A DNA stretch of 64,000 nt from Candidatus Enterococcus moelleringii. Its GTDB lineage: Bacteria; Bacillota; Bacilli; Lactobacillales; Enterococcaceae. Within the stretch, counting starts at the first letter, position 1; each line of letters starts with the position of its first letter. Location of the stretch: the NCBI RefSeq assembly GCF_017377575.1, contig NZ_JAFREM010000013.1, positions 62,001 through 126,000 on the forward strand, given 5' to 3'. Of this stretch, positions 1 through 8,361 are shown in pieces. A program made the position numbers and the translations under genes. The notes beneath the pieces were generated by a model. It was not told where the DNA came from and searched no databases. It worked only from the letters and a program-made list of their open reading frames with translations.

Positions 1-630
1 GGTGATCACTTTGGGATTTCCGATACTAACAACAAAGATTTGGCCCAGGCTTTGGGCAAAGATCCGGCTACTTGGAGCAATTTCGACAACGCGCAAATGC
101 AGCGGGTGCCAATGATGTTCCATATTCCAGGCTTTGAAAATGGCGGGATTCAACACCAATACGGTGGGGAAATTGACGCCTTGCCAACTTTGCTGCACTT
201 GGTGGGAATTGATGACAAGAACTATATTCACTTCGGAACCGATTTGCTTTCACCGCAGCACAGTCAGGTGGTGGCCTTTAGAAATGGTGACTTTGTGACA
301 CCGCAGTATACTGAGCTGGGCGGTCAAAGCTACGACAATCAAACCGGTCAGGTGATCGATGCCAAAGAAGCAGGAATGGAAGATCAGGTGGCGCAGGATC
401 AAAAACAAGTTAAAACCGAATTGTCCTTGTCAGATAAATTGAATCAGGAAAATCTGTTGCGCTTCTACACGCCGCAAGACTTTACGCCGGTGGATGCCAA
501 GAAATACGATTACCACAATTTGGATGACAAGAACGTAGCCATCGAAAAAGAAAAAGGGCAAAAATCAACTAGCGTCTACTCCCAACATGGAAACCAAACA
601 ACGGCGGATTTGTACCCGACGGAGCCATAA
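1..630 (+). CDS. ltaS: LTA synthase family protein, C-terminal part
   Basis: The reading frame is open from base 1, so the gene begins before the window; 209 residues are visible. It starts in the sulfatase-fold catalytic domain (GDHFG, then the VPMMFHIPG stretch), followed by EIDALPTLLHLVGI and a charged tail. This is typical of the extracellular domain of LtaS-type glycerol-phosphate transferases, which polymerise lipoteichoic acid from phosphatidylglycerol on the outer membrane face. The GDH near the start is the usual metal/active-site segment. The membrane helices would lie upstream. Enterococci often carry more than one paralogue, so which LtaS this is cannot be said. A terminator follows 9 bases after the stop. 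Confidence 0.9.
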   Translation, partial: GDHFGISDTNNKDLAQALGKDPATWSNFDNAQMQRVPMMFHIPGFENGGIQHQYGGEIDALPTLLHLVGIDDKNYIHFGTDLLSPQHSQVVAFRNGDFVTPQYTELGGQSYDNQTGQVIDAKEAGMEDQVAQDQKQVKTELSLSDKLNQENLLRFYTPQDFTPVDAKKYDYHNLDDKNVAIEKEKGQKSTSVYSQHGNQTTADLYPTEP

Positions 631-638
631 CAATAAGC

Positions 639-683
639 AGTCCTCAGCTGGAGCTTTTGAAGTTTCGCTGAGGGCTTTTTTTT
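639..683 (+). terminator. Intrinsic terminator of the ltaS-type gene
   Basis: Ten-base stem (639-648 with 666-675, one G-U pair) followed by eight or more T residues, 9 bases after the stop codon. Confidence 0.85.
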
Positions 684-686
684 GCA

Positions 687-719
687 CAAAAAAACGATGG
701 ACTCTGGTAAAGTCCATCG
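687..719 (-). terminator. Intrinsic terminator of the tRNA-Sec gene
   Basis: Perfect nine-base stem (695-703 with 711-719) whose minus-strand side is followed by a run of U (687-694). It lies 16 bases beyond the encoded CCA end of the tRNA. Confidence 0.85.
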
Positions 720-734
720 CAGAATAGGCATAAT

Positions 735-831
735 TGGCGGGAATGTGTGGGAATCGAACCCACCCAAGAAGCTACTAACTCCTCATACTGGTTTTGAAGA
801 CCAGAGGGCACACCAGAACCCATCCACTCCC
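735..831 (-). tRNA. selC: Selenocysteine tRNA (anticodon UCA)
   Basis: On the minus strand this is a 97-base cloverleaf including an encoded CCA. The 5' GGGAGUG pairs with CAUUCCC. The anticodon arm is CUGGU-CUUCAAA-ACCAG, giving anticodon UCA, which reads UGA. The T arm is GUGGG-UUCGAUU-CCCAC. A long variable arm (GAGGAG pairing with CUUCUU) and an extended acceptor/T domain are the marks of bacterial tRNA-Sec rather than a suppressor tRNA; the eighth acceptor pair looks like G-A. Such a tRNA implies that SelA, SelB and SelD are encoded elsewhere. In the window, prdD/prdE at 17943-19154 belong to a pathway whose catalytic subunit PrdB is a selenoprotein in clostridia. Confidence 0.93.
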
Positions 832-1239
832 GAAACAAGATAATCTTATCATTCTTTCAAGCATCAGGCAACCGTTTTTATAACTAAAACCGAATATGTT
901 TCATAGGTAAAGTTTTCCCCCTAAAATGAACGATAGCCTTCTCTAAAAAAGAGAAGGCTACCTAACTAATCAATATTCATATCTTAAAGTTTGAGGGTGT
1001 TGACTATTACTAAAAATTAACTATTTCTCGTTTAAACGATGTATTCCCAAATCCTCTAATACATCCTTGTAACCCTATAGTTACGCCAGATTGATTAAAT
1101 TTCATCAAAATGAGTTAAAGTTGTCGCATAAAAATATCTTTCGTATAGATACAGTATAACATACTTTTAGGTTTGGAGGTAATTGTGGGCGATCGGCACA
1201 CAATTCATATAGAATTTTTAAGCTTTTCTGAAAGTGAAT
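832..1239. other. Intergenic stretch, no gene seen
   Basis: About 400 bases between tRNA-Sec and the next minus-strand gene. It holds one strong ten-base hairpin (934-943 with 951-960) without a T run on either strand. The bases just upstream of the tRNA must contain its promoter, but no clear -35/-10 pair could be picked. Nothing else was recognised. Confidence 0.5.
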
Positions 1240-2079
1240 TTACAGATGTTTGACGTATTCTCGCTTCTTTTCTGCAAATTCATCTTCAGAAAGAATGCCT
1301 AGATCAAACAGCTCTTTCAACTGCTTCAAACGTTCAACTGCTTCATCAGGAGTGATGCTTATTTTTTCAGCAATAGCGGCTTTATCCTCGTAATCAACAG
1401 CTTCCATCATCGGATGAAGCTGAAGGGAGAGAATTTCACTGTAATCCTCTGTGTCAGCGTGCACAGCGGCTGTCAGAATTTTTCCATCCGAAATACGAAA
1501 AAGTTTGATCGTTGCCAGCGATTTTATTTCAACATCCCGTGAAGTTTCCACTGTTTTCTGAAGGGAATCAGCATTCGTTTTGTCGTTGTTTTTTCCCAAA
1601 CCGAAAAATTCGCTGATGACATTTGTTTTGTCGGTAGTATTTTTGATCGTTTTACTGGAAAAGACGGATTTATAAGCTGGCCCTTGAAAACTACGCTCAA
1701 TCAAATAGTAGTATTCTGGTTTTTCAGTATCTAAAATAATCCGATTATCATTCAATTGCACCAGTAAAACCTTCCCCGGTGCATGAAGCGGACCTGCCCC
1801 AGCAGCAAGCTCTATGAAAAATCTTGAAAAAATTCCTACTTCGTTGATCGCATCTTTAGCTTCCAGCAGACTTTGGACTTCATCGTAAAAATCTCGGCCC
1901 AGGGCTTCATAACCGGCATCAATCCGTTCAATTGTCAATTTTCGGGCGGTGATAATATTTAGATTGAGTGTTTCATAAACTTTGTTATGGCAAACCTTGC
2001 AAATCTTGTTTCCGTCTGCCAATTTAATCCTATCAATAACCCGCAAAGGCAGCCCGCAGTAAAAACAAGTATTATCCAT
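1240..2079 (-). CDS. Zinc-ribbon (DUF4428-like) protein with C-terminal SHOCT domain
   Basis: 279 residues. Residues 1-35 form a treble-clef-like zinc ribbon (CFYCG ... CKVCHNK), as in DUF4428 proteins. The middle (about 60-215) resembles bacterial PH-like domains, with RIILDTEK and LATIKLFRI strands. The last 30 residues are a SHOCT motif (RLKQLKELFDLGILSEDEF). Proteins with this build occur in Firmicutes and their phages; their function is unknown and probably involves membrane-stress sensing or oligomerisation. Start chosen at ATG with AGGAGGAAG just upstream. It appears monocistronic. Confidence 0.75.
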   Translation of the reverse strand: MDNTCFYCGLPLRVIDRIKLADGNKICKVCHNKVYETLNLNIITARKLTIERIDAGYEALGRDFYDEVQSLLEAKDAINEVGIFSRFFIELAAGAGPLHAPGKVLLVQLNDNRIILDTEKPEYYYLIERSFQGPAYKSVFSSKTIKNTTDKTNVISEFFGLGKNNDKTNADSLQKTVETSRDVEIKSLATIKLFRISDGKILTAAVHADTEDYSEILSLQLHPMMEAVDYEDKAAIAEKISITPDEAVERLKQLKELFDLGILSEDEFAEKKREYVKHL

Positions 2080-2575
2080 GGTTCTTCCTCCTAACTTCGT
2101 TCAATCAGTCAAGTGTCGGATCGCAAAGTCGGCTTCTTCAGGAGACATTGTCATGTTATCTTGGGATATGCAGCAGCTATAGCGTATTGATCTGCATCTA
2201 TTTATCGGTAACGTCGGGTACATATGTATAAGGCTGTTAGAGTTGTGGTGATCACGTGAATGGACGGGTGAAGTAAATGACAAGAAAGTATTTGGTTCAG
2301 AAGTTCTTTTGTTAGTTTCCAGTATAACAATTTTCAGCAGGTATGAGCAACACTAGAAGATTGAACAATTTTGTCTTTTAGGAGAGGGATTCGCTGATTT
2401 TTATCATTGGAAGTGCGGGCGTGTGAATCAAAAAGGACTTAACATAAAAAACGATCGTGACAAACCGATATCTGCTATTTTCCGACTGCAATTGAGCAAA
2501 AAAAAAGGCATCTACCGTTTTTTCGAGTAGATGCCTTTACAGAGAACTGGAACCGTTCATTTAGGATGGCACTCC
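2080..2575. other. Intergenic stretch with one terminator
   Basis: About 495 bases. A 60-codon open frame at 2101-2283 (minus) has no ribosome site and unremarkable composition, so it is not called. The only clear element is the terminator at 2497-2535. Confidence 0.5.
2497..2535 (-). terminator. Intrinsic terminator
   Basis: Nine-base stem (2507-2515 with 2527-2535) with a run of ten A on the plus strand, which gives the U tract on the minus strand. It serves the small gene at 2576-2725. Confidence 0.85.
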
Positions 2576-2725
2576 TTATGCGATTTTTTTCAATTCTTGT
2601 ACTGCTTGTTCGATCGTTACACCGGTAGCAAATTGATCTGCATTATCTTGGTTGATAACAACGAAAACGTTCAATTCAGTATCCAGTGTTACACGATATT
2701 TTAATTCTGTGTTATAGAATGTCAT
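2576..2725 (-). CDS. Small hypothetical protein, 49 aa
   Basis: 49 residues, starting MTFYNTELKY and ending in QAVQELKKIA. The ATG at 2725 is preferred because AAGGAG lies 7-8 bases upstream; the ATG two codons earlier would be too close to it. The sequence looks like two short strands and a terminal amphipathic helix. No family was recognised. The strong ribosome site and the terminator 40 bases downstream argue that it is a real small gene. Confidence 0.65.
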   Translation of the reverse strand: MTFYNTELKYRVTLDTELNVFVVINQDNADQFATGVTIEQAVQELKKIA

Positions 2726-2990
2726 ATTCATTCTCCTTTCTTGGTTATAACGAAAGGCAACTATTACGTTGATAACGAAATTCCATAAGTTATTATAGCA
2801 CAAATGGAGCAAGTTAGCCAATTCGTTGCTTTGACGGGAATCTTTCCCCTGCATTCAGTATAGCTGGCAAGCTTGTTGATTGAATGGATTTTAGGTAAAT
2901 TGTTTGTAAAGGCAAGGGTTGTTTTTCTTTATTTTAGTGGTAAGCTTAAATTGTAAGCGTTATTTTGGCGAGTGTAAAAGAGGGAAAACG

Positions 2991-5444
2991 ATGAACAAAC
3001 AAATTAGGACGACTTCGATTGTTACAGGATATAGTTTATTTGTTTTAGCAATCATTCTGCCGGGTTTTAAAGGCACTGGTCTCACCTATAGTTTATTTGG
3101 TGTCTGGTTTAGAAGTATTGCCAGTGGAGATTTCTGGCACTTTTGGCAGCAGCAGTTCCTTTCCGGCTTTCAGGCAATGTTAGGGGCAGGGCTGTTGGTG
3201 CTGCTGGTGGGCTTGAGTTTTGCGGAAGCGGCGAGGTTAACGGCAGGAAAAGTTGGACGCTGGCTGCCGCGGCTGAAAACAGCGGCCTTGTTTTTCGCCG
3301 CGATCGGCGTAGCCTTTTTGGAATTTTTTCAAATGAACTTCCTGCTGCTGGTGTTTCCGGGGCTGGCGTTTATTGAGTTTATGCTGCTGCGCTATTTTGA
3401 CGGCAAGGCGGAACGGGATCGGGAATATGAGCAAAATAAACGGGAAGAGGAGGAGACGAAGCGGGATAAGCAGGAGCGTTTGGCTTTCAAAGGGTCGTAT
3501 CCGAAACTTTTCCAGACGATTATTAGGAAAAACTTGTTGTATTACCGCAAGGATCTTGTGATTTTAGTGGCGGCTAATTGGCTGTCTTATCTGTCGATTG
3601 CTTTGCTGCTGGCCTTTTACCGATCCTTTGCCGGCAGTCATAGTCAGGAGAGTATTTTTGATAAAAGTGGTTTGCTGCGGATCTTTATTGAATCGGGCGG
3701 GATCTTGTTTCTATTATTAGTGATTTTTTTGACTTATATCAATGGAACCTATTTGTCTTTCAAAAATACCCATAGCGAGCTGTGGATTTTGTTAGGCATT
3801 CGCCGCAAGACTTTTTTGTGGATGCTGCTGCGGGAGTACATTTTGGCTGGCGGTTTGGCAATCGGCTTGGGCACGATAATGATCCTGCCTTTTGTACGAG
3901 GCGACGTGACGGCTTATTTGTGGGCGCTGCTGATCCAGATTTTCTTGGCAGTCTTAACCTTAGCCTTTCATCAGGAACGAATTTTACGGATGCTGCAATT
4001 TAAACAAAAAGTGCCGGTGAAGGTGAAACGCAAACGAGTGAAGTGGGCGCCGGTGTGGTTGCTGTTGGGGGTCGTCTTTTTAACGATTACCTTTTGGTGG
4101 TTCGGCCGTCGCAAGTCTTCGGAAACTTATTTTGTTTTCGCGCCGTTGATTGTCGGGTTGCTGGGAATTGTTTATGGCGGGATGGGCTTGTTTATCGAGA
4201 GACTCAAACGTAGGTCGGATTATTTCCAGCGGTTTTTAACCTTTACCGATTTTTTCTATCAGTTTGGCAAAAGCGCCAATTTAATGGTGATGCTGATTTT
4301 GCTGCAGGTGTTTAGTTTAGGGATTTTAATTCCTCGCATCGTTACTTATCAGATGACTGATGCTGCTGCGCTGTTTCCTTATGAGATTGTGGCGAAGCTT
4401 CATCCTGAAGATGTGCACCAGGTTCAGGAAATTGGCGAAAAATATCAGGCGGAGGTTCACATGTTTCCGGTGGTGCCGATCACATCCGTCGATGGTGATC
4501 CTGATCCGGAAATGTACGGCACCCAACGGCCAGTGATGTTTATTCAAGGCCAGCATGTAGGTGTTTCGGAAACCACCTATCAGCTTTTGCGTCAGGAAGT
4601 CGGTTTGGAGAAACGGCCGCTGCATTTAACAGGGGATCAATGGCATGTGGTCTACCAGCAGGCGGTCAGTGTTCAGGCGCAGCCGATTGATTGGGATCCC
4701 GGCAGTTCGCTGCCGCGATTGCGGATTGGTCAGCCGTTGGAGGAGTACAACACAATGGATGTGGACAATATTTTTCCGATGCGGAATATTCACAGTCAGG
4801 AACGGGCAATTTTAACCGGGATGTTTCAACGCGGACTGCAGGAAAATGTGATTGTTTTACCGAATGAGGCTTTCCAAGAAGCGGCGGATAGGCAACCGGA
4901 AGATCTGAGGCAGCTTGCGTTGATTCAGGTGGTGGATGCGAAAGGCATGTTGAAGGAACTGAACTTTTTGTCGGAGAAATATGCCGAGGAACAACGTTGG
5001 GATGCTTCGGTTTTGCCGGTTTACGGGAAAGAGCAGCGACAGGAAAACGTGGTGACTGAAAACAGCTTGGAGCTGTTAGTGCTGGTTTTCTTAACGGCGA
5101 TTAGTTTGCTGCTGTGCTTTAGCTTGTTGTTAACCAAATATGTCAGTGAAAAAAGTGTTTGGCAAAGTCGGCAGGATTTGCTGTGTTTGTTGGGCATTCG
5201 CGAGAGTGAGCGGCGCAAATTGTTAAATAGTCAATTGCGGTTGTTCTTTTGTCTGCCGGGAGTTTTAGCAGGATTGATTAGCTTCGGATTTATTCTGACA
5301 ATGCTTAGCTTACGCTTTTTTGAAGCGCCGGAAGTCGTCGGATTTGTTGGGCGTTTATTTTTGGTAGATAGTTTTTACGCGCTAGTCTGGTACGGTGGTT
5401 ATCGCTGGTGCGGCAATCAAATGATGAAGTGGGTGACAAAATGA
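2991..5444 (+). CDS. FtsX-type ABC transporter permease, 817 aa
   Basis: Large membrane protein. Four hydrophobic segments lie in the first 150 residues, followed by a highly charged linker (about 160-185, rich in E, K and R). A first FtsX-like block is at about 195-350 (FKNTHSELWILLGIR), with further helices to about 450. A long extracellular region covers about 470-700, and three C-terminal helices form the second FtsX block (LLCLLGIRESERRK). The two FtsX repeats with a large outside loop match the MacB/BceB/LolC class of mechanotransmission or export permeases. The ATG at 2991 follows AAGAGGG. The stop overlaps the start of the ATPase gene (ATGA), so the two are translationally coupled. 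Substrate unknown; peptide or antimicrobial resistance is possible. Confidence 0.85.
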   Translation: MNKQIRTTSIVTGYSLFVLAIILPGFKGTGLTYSLFGVWFRSIASGDFWHFWQQQFLSGFQAMLGAGLLVLLVGLSFAEAARLTAGKVGRWLPRLKTAALFFAAIGVAFLEFFQMNFLLLVFPGLAFIEFMLLRYFDGKAERDREYEQNKREEEETKRDKQERLAFKGSYPKLFQTIIRKNLLYYRKDLVILVAANWLSYLSIALLLAFYRSFAGSHSQESIFDKSGLLRIFIESGGILFLLLVIFLTYINGTYLSFKNTHSELWILLGIRRKTFLWMLLREYILAGGLAIGLGTIMILPFVRGDVTAYLWALLIQIFLAVLTLAFHQERILRMLQFKQKVPVKVKRKRVKWAPVWLLLGVVFLTITFWWFGRRKSSETYFVFAPLIVGLLGIVYGGMGLFIERLKRRSDYFQRFLTFTDFFYQFGKSANLMVMLILLQVFSLGILIPRIVTYQMTDAAALFPYEIVAKLHPEDVHQVQEIGEKYQAEVHMFPVVPITSVDGDPDPEMYGTQRPVMFIQGQHVGVSETTYQLLRQEVGLEKRPLHLTGDQWHVVYQQAVSVQAQPIDWDPGSSLPRLRIGQPLEEYNTMDVDNIFPMRNIHSQERAILTGMFQRGLQENVIVLPNEAFQEAADRQPEDLRQLALIQVVDAKGMLKELNFLSEKYAEEQRWDASVLPVYGKEQRQENVVTENSLELLVLVFLTAISLLLCFSLLLTKYVSEKSVWQSRQDLLCLLGIRESERRKLLNSQLRLFFCLPGVLAGLISFGFILTMLSLRFFEAPEVVGFVGRLFLVDSFYALVWYGGYRWCGNQMMKWVTK

Positions 5445-6163
5445 CAGCAATCATTAAAGCGGAGCAGCTGGTTCATAATTATGATCAGCAGCAGGTGTTA
5501 AAAGGACTGGACTTGGAAGTAAATCAAGGGGATTACATCAGCATCATGGGGCGTTCCGGCTGCGGCAAAACCACCTTGCTGAAAATTTTGGGCATGATTA
5601 ATCCACCAACATCCGGGGAAGTCTTTTTCGAAGGCAAGAACACGCGGGACTTGTATCAAGATGAGCTTTCCGATATTCGCCGCCGCAAATTAGGTTTTGT
5701 TTTTCAGGATTTTCAGTTAATGGAAAGTATTACCGTGCGGGAAAATATTTTGCTGCCAGCAGTTTTGGACAAACGTGATCTAGATGAAGTGGAAGAACAA
5801 CTAAGTCCTTTAATCGATAGCTTACGCATCCGCCCACTACTGGATAAGCTGCCGCAAGAATTATCGGTGGGGGAAAAGCAACGGACCGCCATTTGCCGTG
5901 CTTTAGTAAATCAGCCGAAAATAATTTTAGCTGATGAACCAACTGGCAATCTTGATAGCAACGCTGGGGCAGAGGTATTGGCGACTTTTGCGCGGATCAA
6001 TCAAGAGCTGGGTGTGACCATCCTTATGATTACTCACGACAGCAAAGTTGCTAATGGGGCAAAGGAGGTCGTCTTCTTGAAGGACGGTCGGATTTATGCG
6101 CAGATGAAAACGGCTGGTTCCCAGACAGAGCATCAGATTGCTGAGAAGATGTTGGAAGTGTAG
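5441..6163 (+). CDS. ABC transporter ATP-binding protein (MacB/LolD-like)
   Basis: 240 residues. Walker A GRSGCGKTT lies near residue 41, Q-loop VFQDFQL near 88, the signature LSVGEKQR near 141 (V replaces the usual G of LSGGE), and Walker B ILADEPTGNLDS with the H-loop MITHD follow. This is the ATPase of the preceding permease, with which it overlaps by four bases. The DEPTGNLD motif is usual for exporters and mechanotransmission systems of the MacB/BceA class. No two-component system adjoins it, which would be expected for a Bce-type bacitracin module. Confidence 0.9.
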   Translation: MTAIIKAEQLVHNYDQQQVLKGLDLEVNQGDYISIMGRSGCGKTTLLKILGMINPPTSGEVFFEGKNTRDLYQDELSDIRRRKLGFVFQDFQLMESITVRENILLPAVLDKRDLDEVEEQLSPLIDSLRIRPLLDKLPQELSVGEKQRTAICRALVNQPKIILADEPTGNLDSNAGAEVLATFARINQELGVTILMITHDSKVANGAKEVVFLKDGRIYAQMKTAGSQTEHQIAEKMLEV

Positions 6164-6175
6164 AATATATTCACC

Positions 6176-6224
6176 AAAAAAGCTGCCGAAATGACTGATT
6201 ACTCGTCATTTCAGCAGCTTTTTT
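6176..6224. terminator. Bidirectional terminator
   Basis: Fifteen-base stem (6181-6195 with 6205-6219) bracketed by A and T runs. It serves both the ABC operon and the convergent minus-strand gene at 6228. Confidence 0.9.
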
Positions 6225-6227
6225 GCT

Positions 6228-6608
6228 TTATTTCATCACTGCAGCGGCCAAGGCCTGCTGCACTTTAACAATATTTTTGTCTTTTCTAAATTGCAGGGTT
6301 TCAGCTGGTTCTAACGCGCTGGACACCCAGATTTTCAGCTCAGCATCCAAGTCAAAATGACCTGAAGTTTCTACGCTGAATCGGGAGATGCTCTTGTAAG
6401 GATAGCTTTTGTACTCGGTCTTTTTGCCGGTCATGCCTTGCTTGTCGACAATGATTAACCGATAATCGGTGAAAACGATCAAGTCTCTGACTAAAACAAA
6501 AGCCAAATCTACCGTTTCTTCAGGAACCAGTACGTCTGCTAAATCTTTGTCTGCCTTTGCTTGTTTGACTTCAGAAGCATTGCCCATTAATCCGTCAAAT
6601 AGTCCCAT
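6228..6608 (-). CDS. PH domain-containing protein
   Basis: 126 residues. The body from about residue 30 has the bacterial PH pattern: VDLAFVLVRDLIVFTDYRLIIVDKQG, then TEYKSYPYKSISRFSVETSG and DAELKIWVS, ending in an amphipathic helix. This is the YvbH-like PH family of small soluble proteins of unknown function, widespread in Firmicutes. Its stop is close to the bidirectional terminator, and a 26-base gap separates it from the ImmA-like gene upstream, so it may be read with the regulator pair. Confidence 0.85.
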   Translation of the reverse strand: MGLFDGLMGNASEVKQAKADKDLADVLVPEETVDLAFVLVRDLIVFTDYRLIIVDKQGMTGKKTEYKSYPYKSISRFSVETSGHFDLDAELKIWVSSALEPAETLQFRKDKNIVKVQQALAAAVMK

Positions 6609-6634
6609 TCTGCTTCACTCTTTTCTATTAGTTT

Positions 6635-7318
6635 TTAAATACACAAAGCCTCGTAAAAAGGGTTGGTGTAAATGATCTTTCGTTCCAGGTTGGTGCCTAA
6701 ATCCTTCATCAACGTCTCACCTGTATAACCAAACTGATTCAAAATTTTGAAGCTGGTTTTGCTGGCAGCTTCATAGGAAGCACTGAATTCAGCCTGCATC
6801 GTTTGGATCAAGCGCAGTTTTAAAGCTGCCTCAGAAATACCAAATTCCTGCGAGATATCCGCCGGCTTTTTCCCTTGCTTCAATACATGGATGAATACTG
6901 GGTCTGGCAAAAGAATAGCGGCTGCACCGATATTGGCTTGAAATTCCACTAGCGAATGATGATCATAGGTGGTCAATGTCTGCTTGGTGTCGTAATAATA
7001 GGGTGTTTCATTATCCAAATGATATAAATAGTGAACCAGCTCGTGGGAAATCGTGAAGTTCACCCGATTTTGATTCATGTATTTATTATACGTGATGGTG
7101 GTCTCATTTTCATCCTTTACTATCATGCCTGAAAGAGCTTGACGGGCTTTGCCTTCAAAATGAAAGCCGCGAATTTTCACGTTGTCGCCCATAATGCACC
7201 GCCAAATAGCTTCGTGGTCGTAATTTTCGACGTTCATATTCAAGCCCAGCATGGTAGCGGAAAGATATTCATTGATTTTAGTAGAAAACTGAAGGTATTC
7301 CTCTAATTCGCGTGACAT
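6635..7318 (-). CDS. ImmA/IrrE-type metallo-endopeptidase
   Basis: 227 residues. The zinc-binding motif SHELVHYLYH (HExxH) lies near residue 100, with a downstream acidic stretch HHSLVEFQANIGAAAILLP that supplies the third ligand, as in ImmA of ICEBs1 and IrrE/PprI. In mobile elements this family cleaves the partner XRE repressor on DNA damage or other signals. The partner gene lies directly upstream with a 4-base gap. The protein is somewhat longer than ICEBs1 ImmA. Confidence 0.9.
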   Translation of the reverse strand: MSRELEEYLQFSTKINEYLSATMLGLNMNVENYDHEAIWRCIMGDNVKIRGFHFEGKARQALSGMIVKDENETTITYNKYMNQNRVNFTISHELVHYLYHLDNETPYYYDTKQTLTTYDHHSLVEFQANIGAAAILLPDPVFIHVLKQGKKPADISQEFGISEAALKLRLIQTMQAEFSASYEAASKTSFKILNQFGYTGETLMKDLGTNLERKIIYTNPFYEALCI

Positions 7319-7322
7319 GCAA

Positions 7323-7685
7323 TCAATCCTTTTCTATACGTTCTCGTTTGATTTCTTGCAACCGCCAATTCAAAAAGCGCTCCACTTCCTTTTCAATGTC
7401 CTCGGCATCTTCTTCTGAAAGATCTGAGGTATCGGAACGTAGCATAATTTGCCTGGCGATGGACTGATTATCCGGTGCTTGCGTTGAATTGGGATCGGTA
7501 CGACCCAAAAGATAATCGACAGAGACATTGAAGTAGTCGGCGACTTTTTCCAGTTTATCAATTCCTGGTACTGTAGAGCGCCAACGATTAATTGTGCCGT
7601 TGCCGAAGCCTAAAGTTTCTTCCAATTGACGAATAGAAACCTGTTTACTATTTGCTAATACTTTGATCGTTTCATATACGTTCAT
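7323..7685 (-). CDS. XRE-family repressor (ImmR-like)
   Basis: 120 residues. A Cro/C1 helix-turn-helix covers residues 5-60 (QVSIRQLEETLGFGNGTINRW, VADYFNVSVDYLLGR), followed by an acidic helical tail (SEEDAEDIEKEVERFLNWR) that probably oligomerises. The start at 7685 follows AAAGG by nine bases; an earlier in-frame ATG at 7760 falls within the operator region and has no ribosome site. It pairs with the ImmA-like protease downstream and faces an ArpU-type gene across three matching operator sites, so it most likely represses both directions. Confidence 0.9.
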   Translation of the reverse strand: MNVYETIKVLANSKQVSIRQLEETLGFGNGTINRWRSTVPGIDKLEKVADYFNVSVDYLLGRTDPNSTQAPDNQSIARQIMLRSDTSDLSEEDAEDIEKEVERFLNWRLQEIKRERIEKD

Positions 7686-7710
7686 GTTAAGCAACCTTTC
7701 TTGTGTTTTA

Positions 7711-7832
7711 TGTAGACGGATAATCGACGTAGTTGCATTTTGTAGAATATATGTATACAATAATTGTATAAGAATCTGGGATGAGTGTCAAATTTTCGCT
7801 ATCTTTCTATTATTGTAGAATATTTGTCTACA
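7711..7832. promoter_or_regulatory. Three XRE operators in the divergent region
   Basis: Three dyads with the same 6-7-6 geometry lie between the repressor and the ArpU-like gene. The best is TGTAGA-N7-TCTACA at 7814-7832 (perfect). One at 7741-7759 ends TATACA. A weaker one at 7711-7729 ends TCGACG. The outer two flank the divergent start regions. They are the natural binding sites for the XRE repressor. Confidence 0.75.
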
Positions 7833-7875
7833 CAAGTAAAGTGAGTGAGAATAGTAAAATCGAGGAGGCAACGAG

Positions 7876-8253
7876 ATGGAAAAATGGAAAAAAGATTATT
7901 TGAAAGGTATTCTGGCGGAATATCCTCAAATGGATCAGTACATCAAAGAAAAAGAGCTGGAGCTGTCACTTTCTCAGGCAAACAAACGCGAAGCAACTAG
8001 TGACGGGAAATTATTAATTACCCTGTCCTCTGATCGCAGACTGAGAAATCTGGAAAGAAATCAAGCAATCATCAAAGAATGTTTGGAAAATGCTGAGCCG
8101 GAAATTCAGAAGATTATTGAGGAGCTGTATATGAACACAAAGAAGGAGCATAATCTAGACTATGTTGCCGATCAAGTTTTTCTTAGTACAAGGCAAGTGA
8201 CACGTCTACGAAATCAGTTCTTCATGGAGTTAGCAGAAAAGTTAGGGATATGA
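7876..8253 (+). CDS. ArpU-like phage late transcription regulator
   Basis: 125 residues, mostly helical and charged. The N-terminal part has a WKKDYLKGILAEYPQMDQYI helix. The C-terminal part (about 85-125) resembles a sigma-like helix-turn-helix (VADQVFLSTRQVTRLRNQFF). Size and pattern fit the ArpU/RinA-type regulators that in Gram-positive phages activate late genes. The ATG follows GAGGAGG. Here it is followed directly by an endolysin gene rather than terminase genes, which suggests it activates the lysis genes alone. Confidence 0.75.
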   Translation: MEKWKKDYLKGILAEYPQMDQYIKEKELELSLSQANKREATSDGKLLITLSSDRRLRNLERNQAIIKECLENAEPEIQKIIEELYMNTKKEHNLDYVADQVFLSTRQVTRLRNQFFMELAEKLGI

Positions 8254-8276
8254 TGTCTTTTTTTTGGCCACAAAAA

Positions 8277-8288
8277 GAACATAAGTTC
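8277..8288. promoter_or_regulatory. LexA/DinR-like SOS box before the endolysin
   Basis: GAAC-N4-GTTC, flanked by A on the left and G on the right, so it matches 9 of the 10 fixed bases of the Gram-positive SOS consensus CGAAC-N4-GTTCG. A TATAAT-like hexamer begins 7 bases downstream (8295-8300), placing the box in the spacer of a presumed promoter, which is a usual position for LexA repression. No good -35 was seen. GGCCAC occurs on both sides (8266-8271, 8311-8316). Confidence 0.6.
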
Positions 8289-8361
8289 GCGTAATATAAT
8301 AGGTGGAAGCGGCCACTTCTAAAAAAGCTGAAAACCATCAGCTATGGAAAGGAGCAATAAA

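Noticed and set aside
934-960. Hairpin as a terminator
   Set aside because: The ten-base stem has no T run on either strand and no gene ends next to it.
2101-2283. 60-codon open frame on the minus strand
   Set aside because: No ribosome site, unlikely composition (many S, H, R), lies in a gap whose only clear signal is a terminator.
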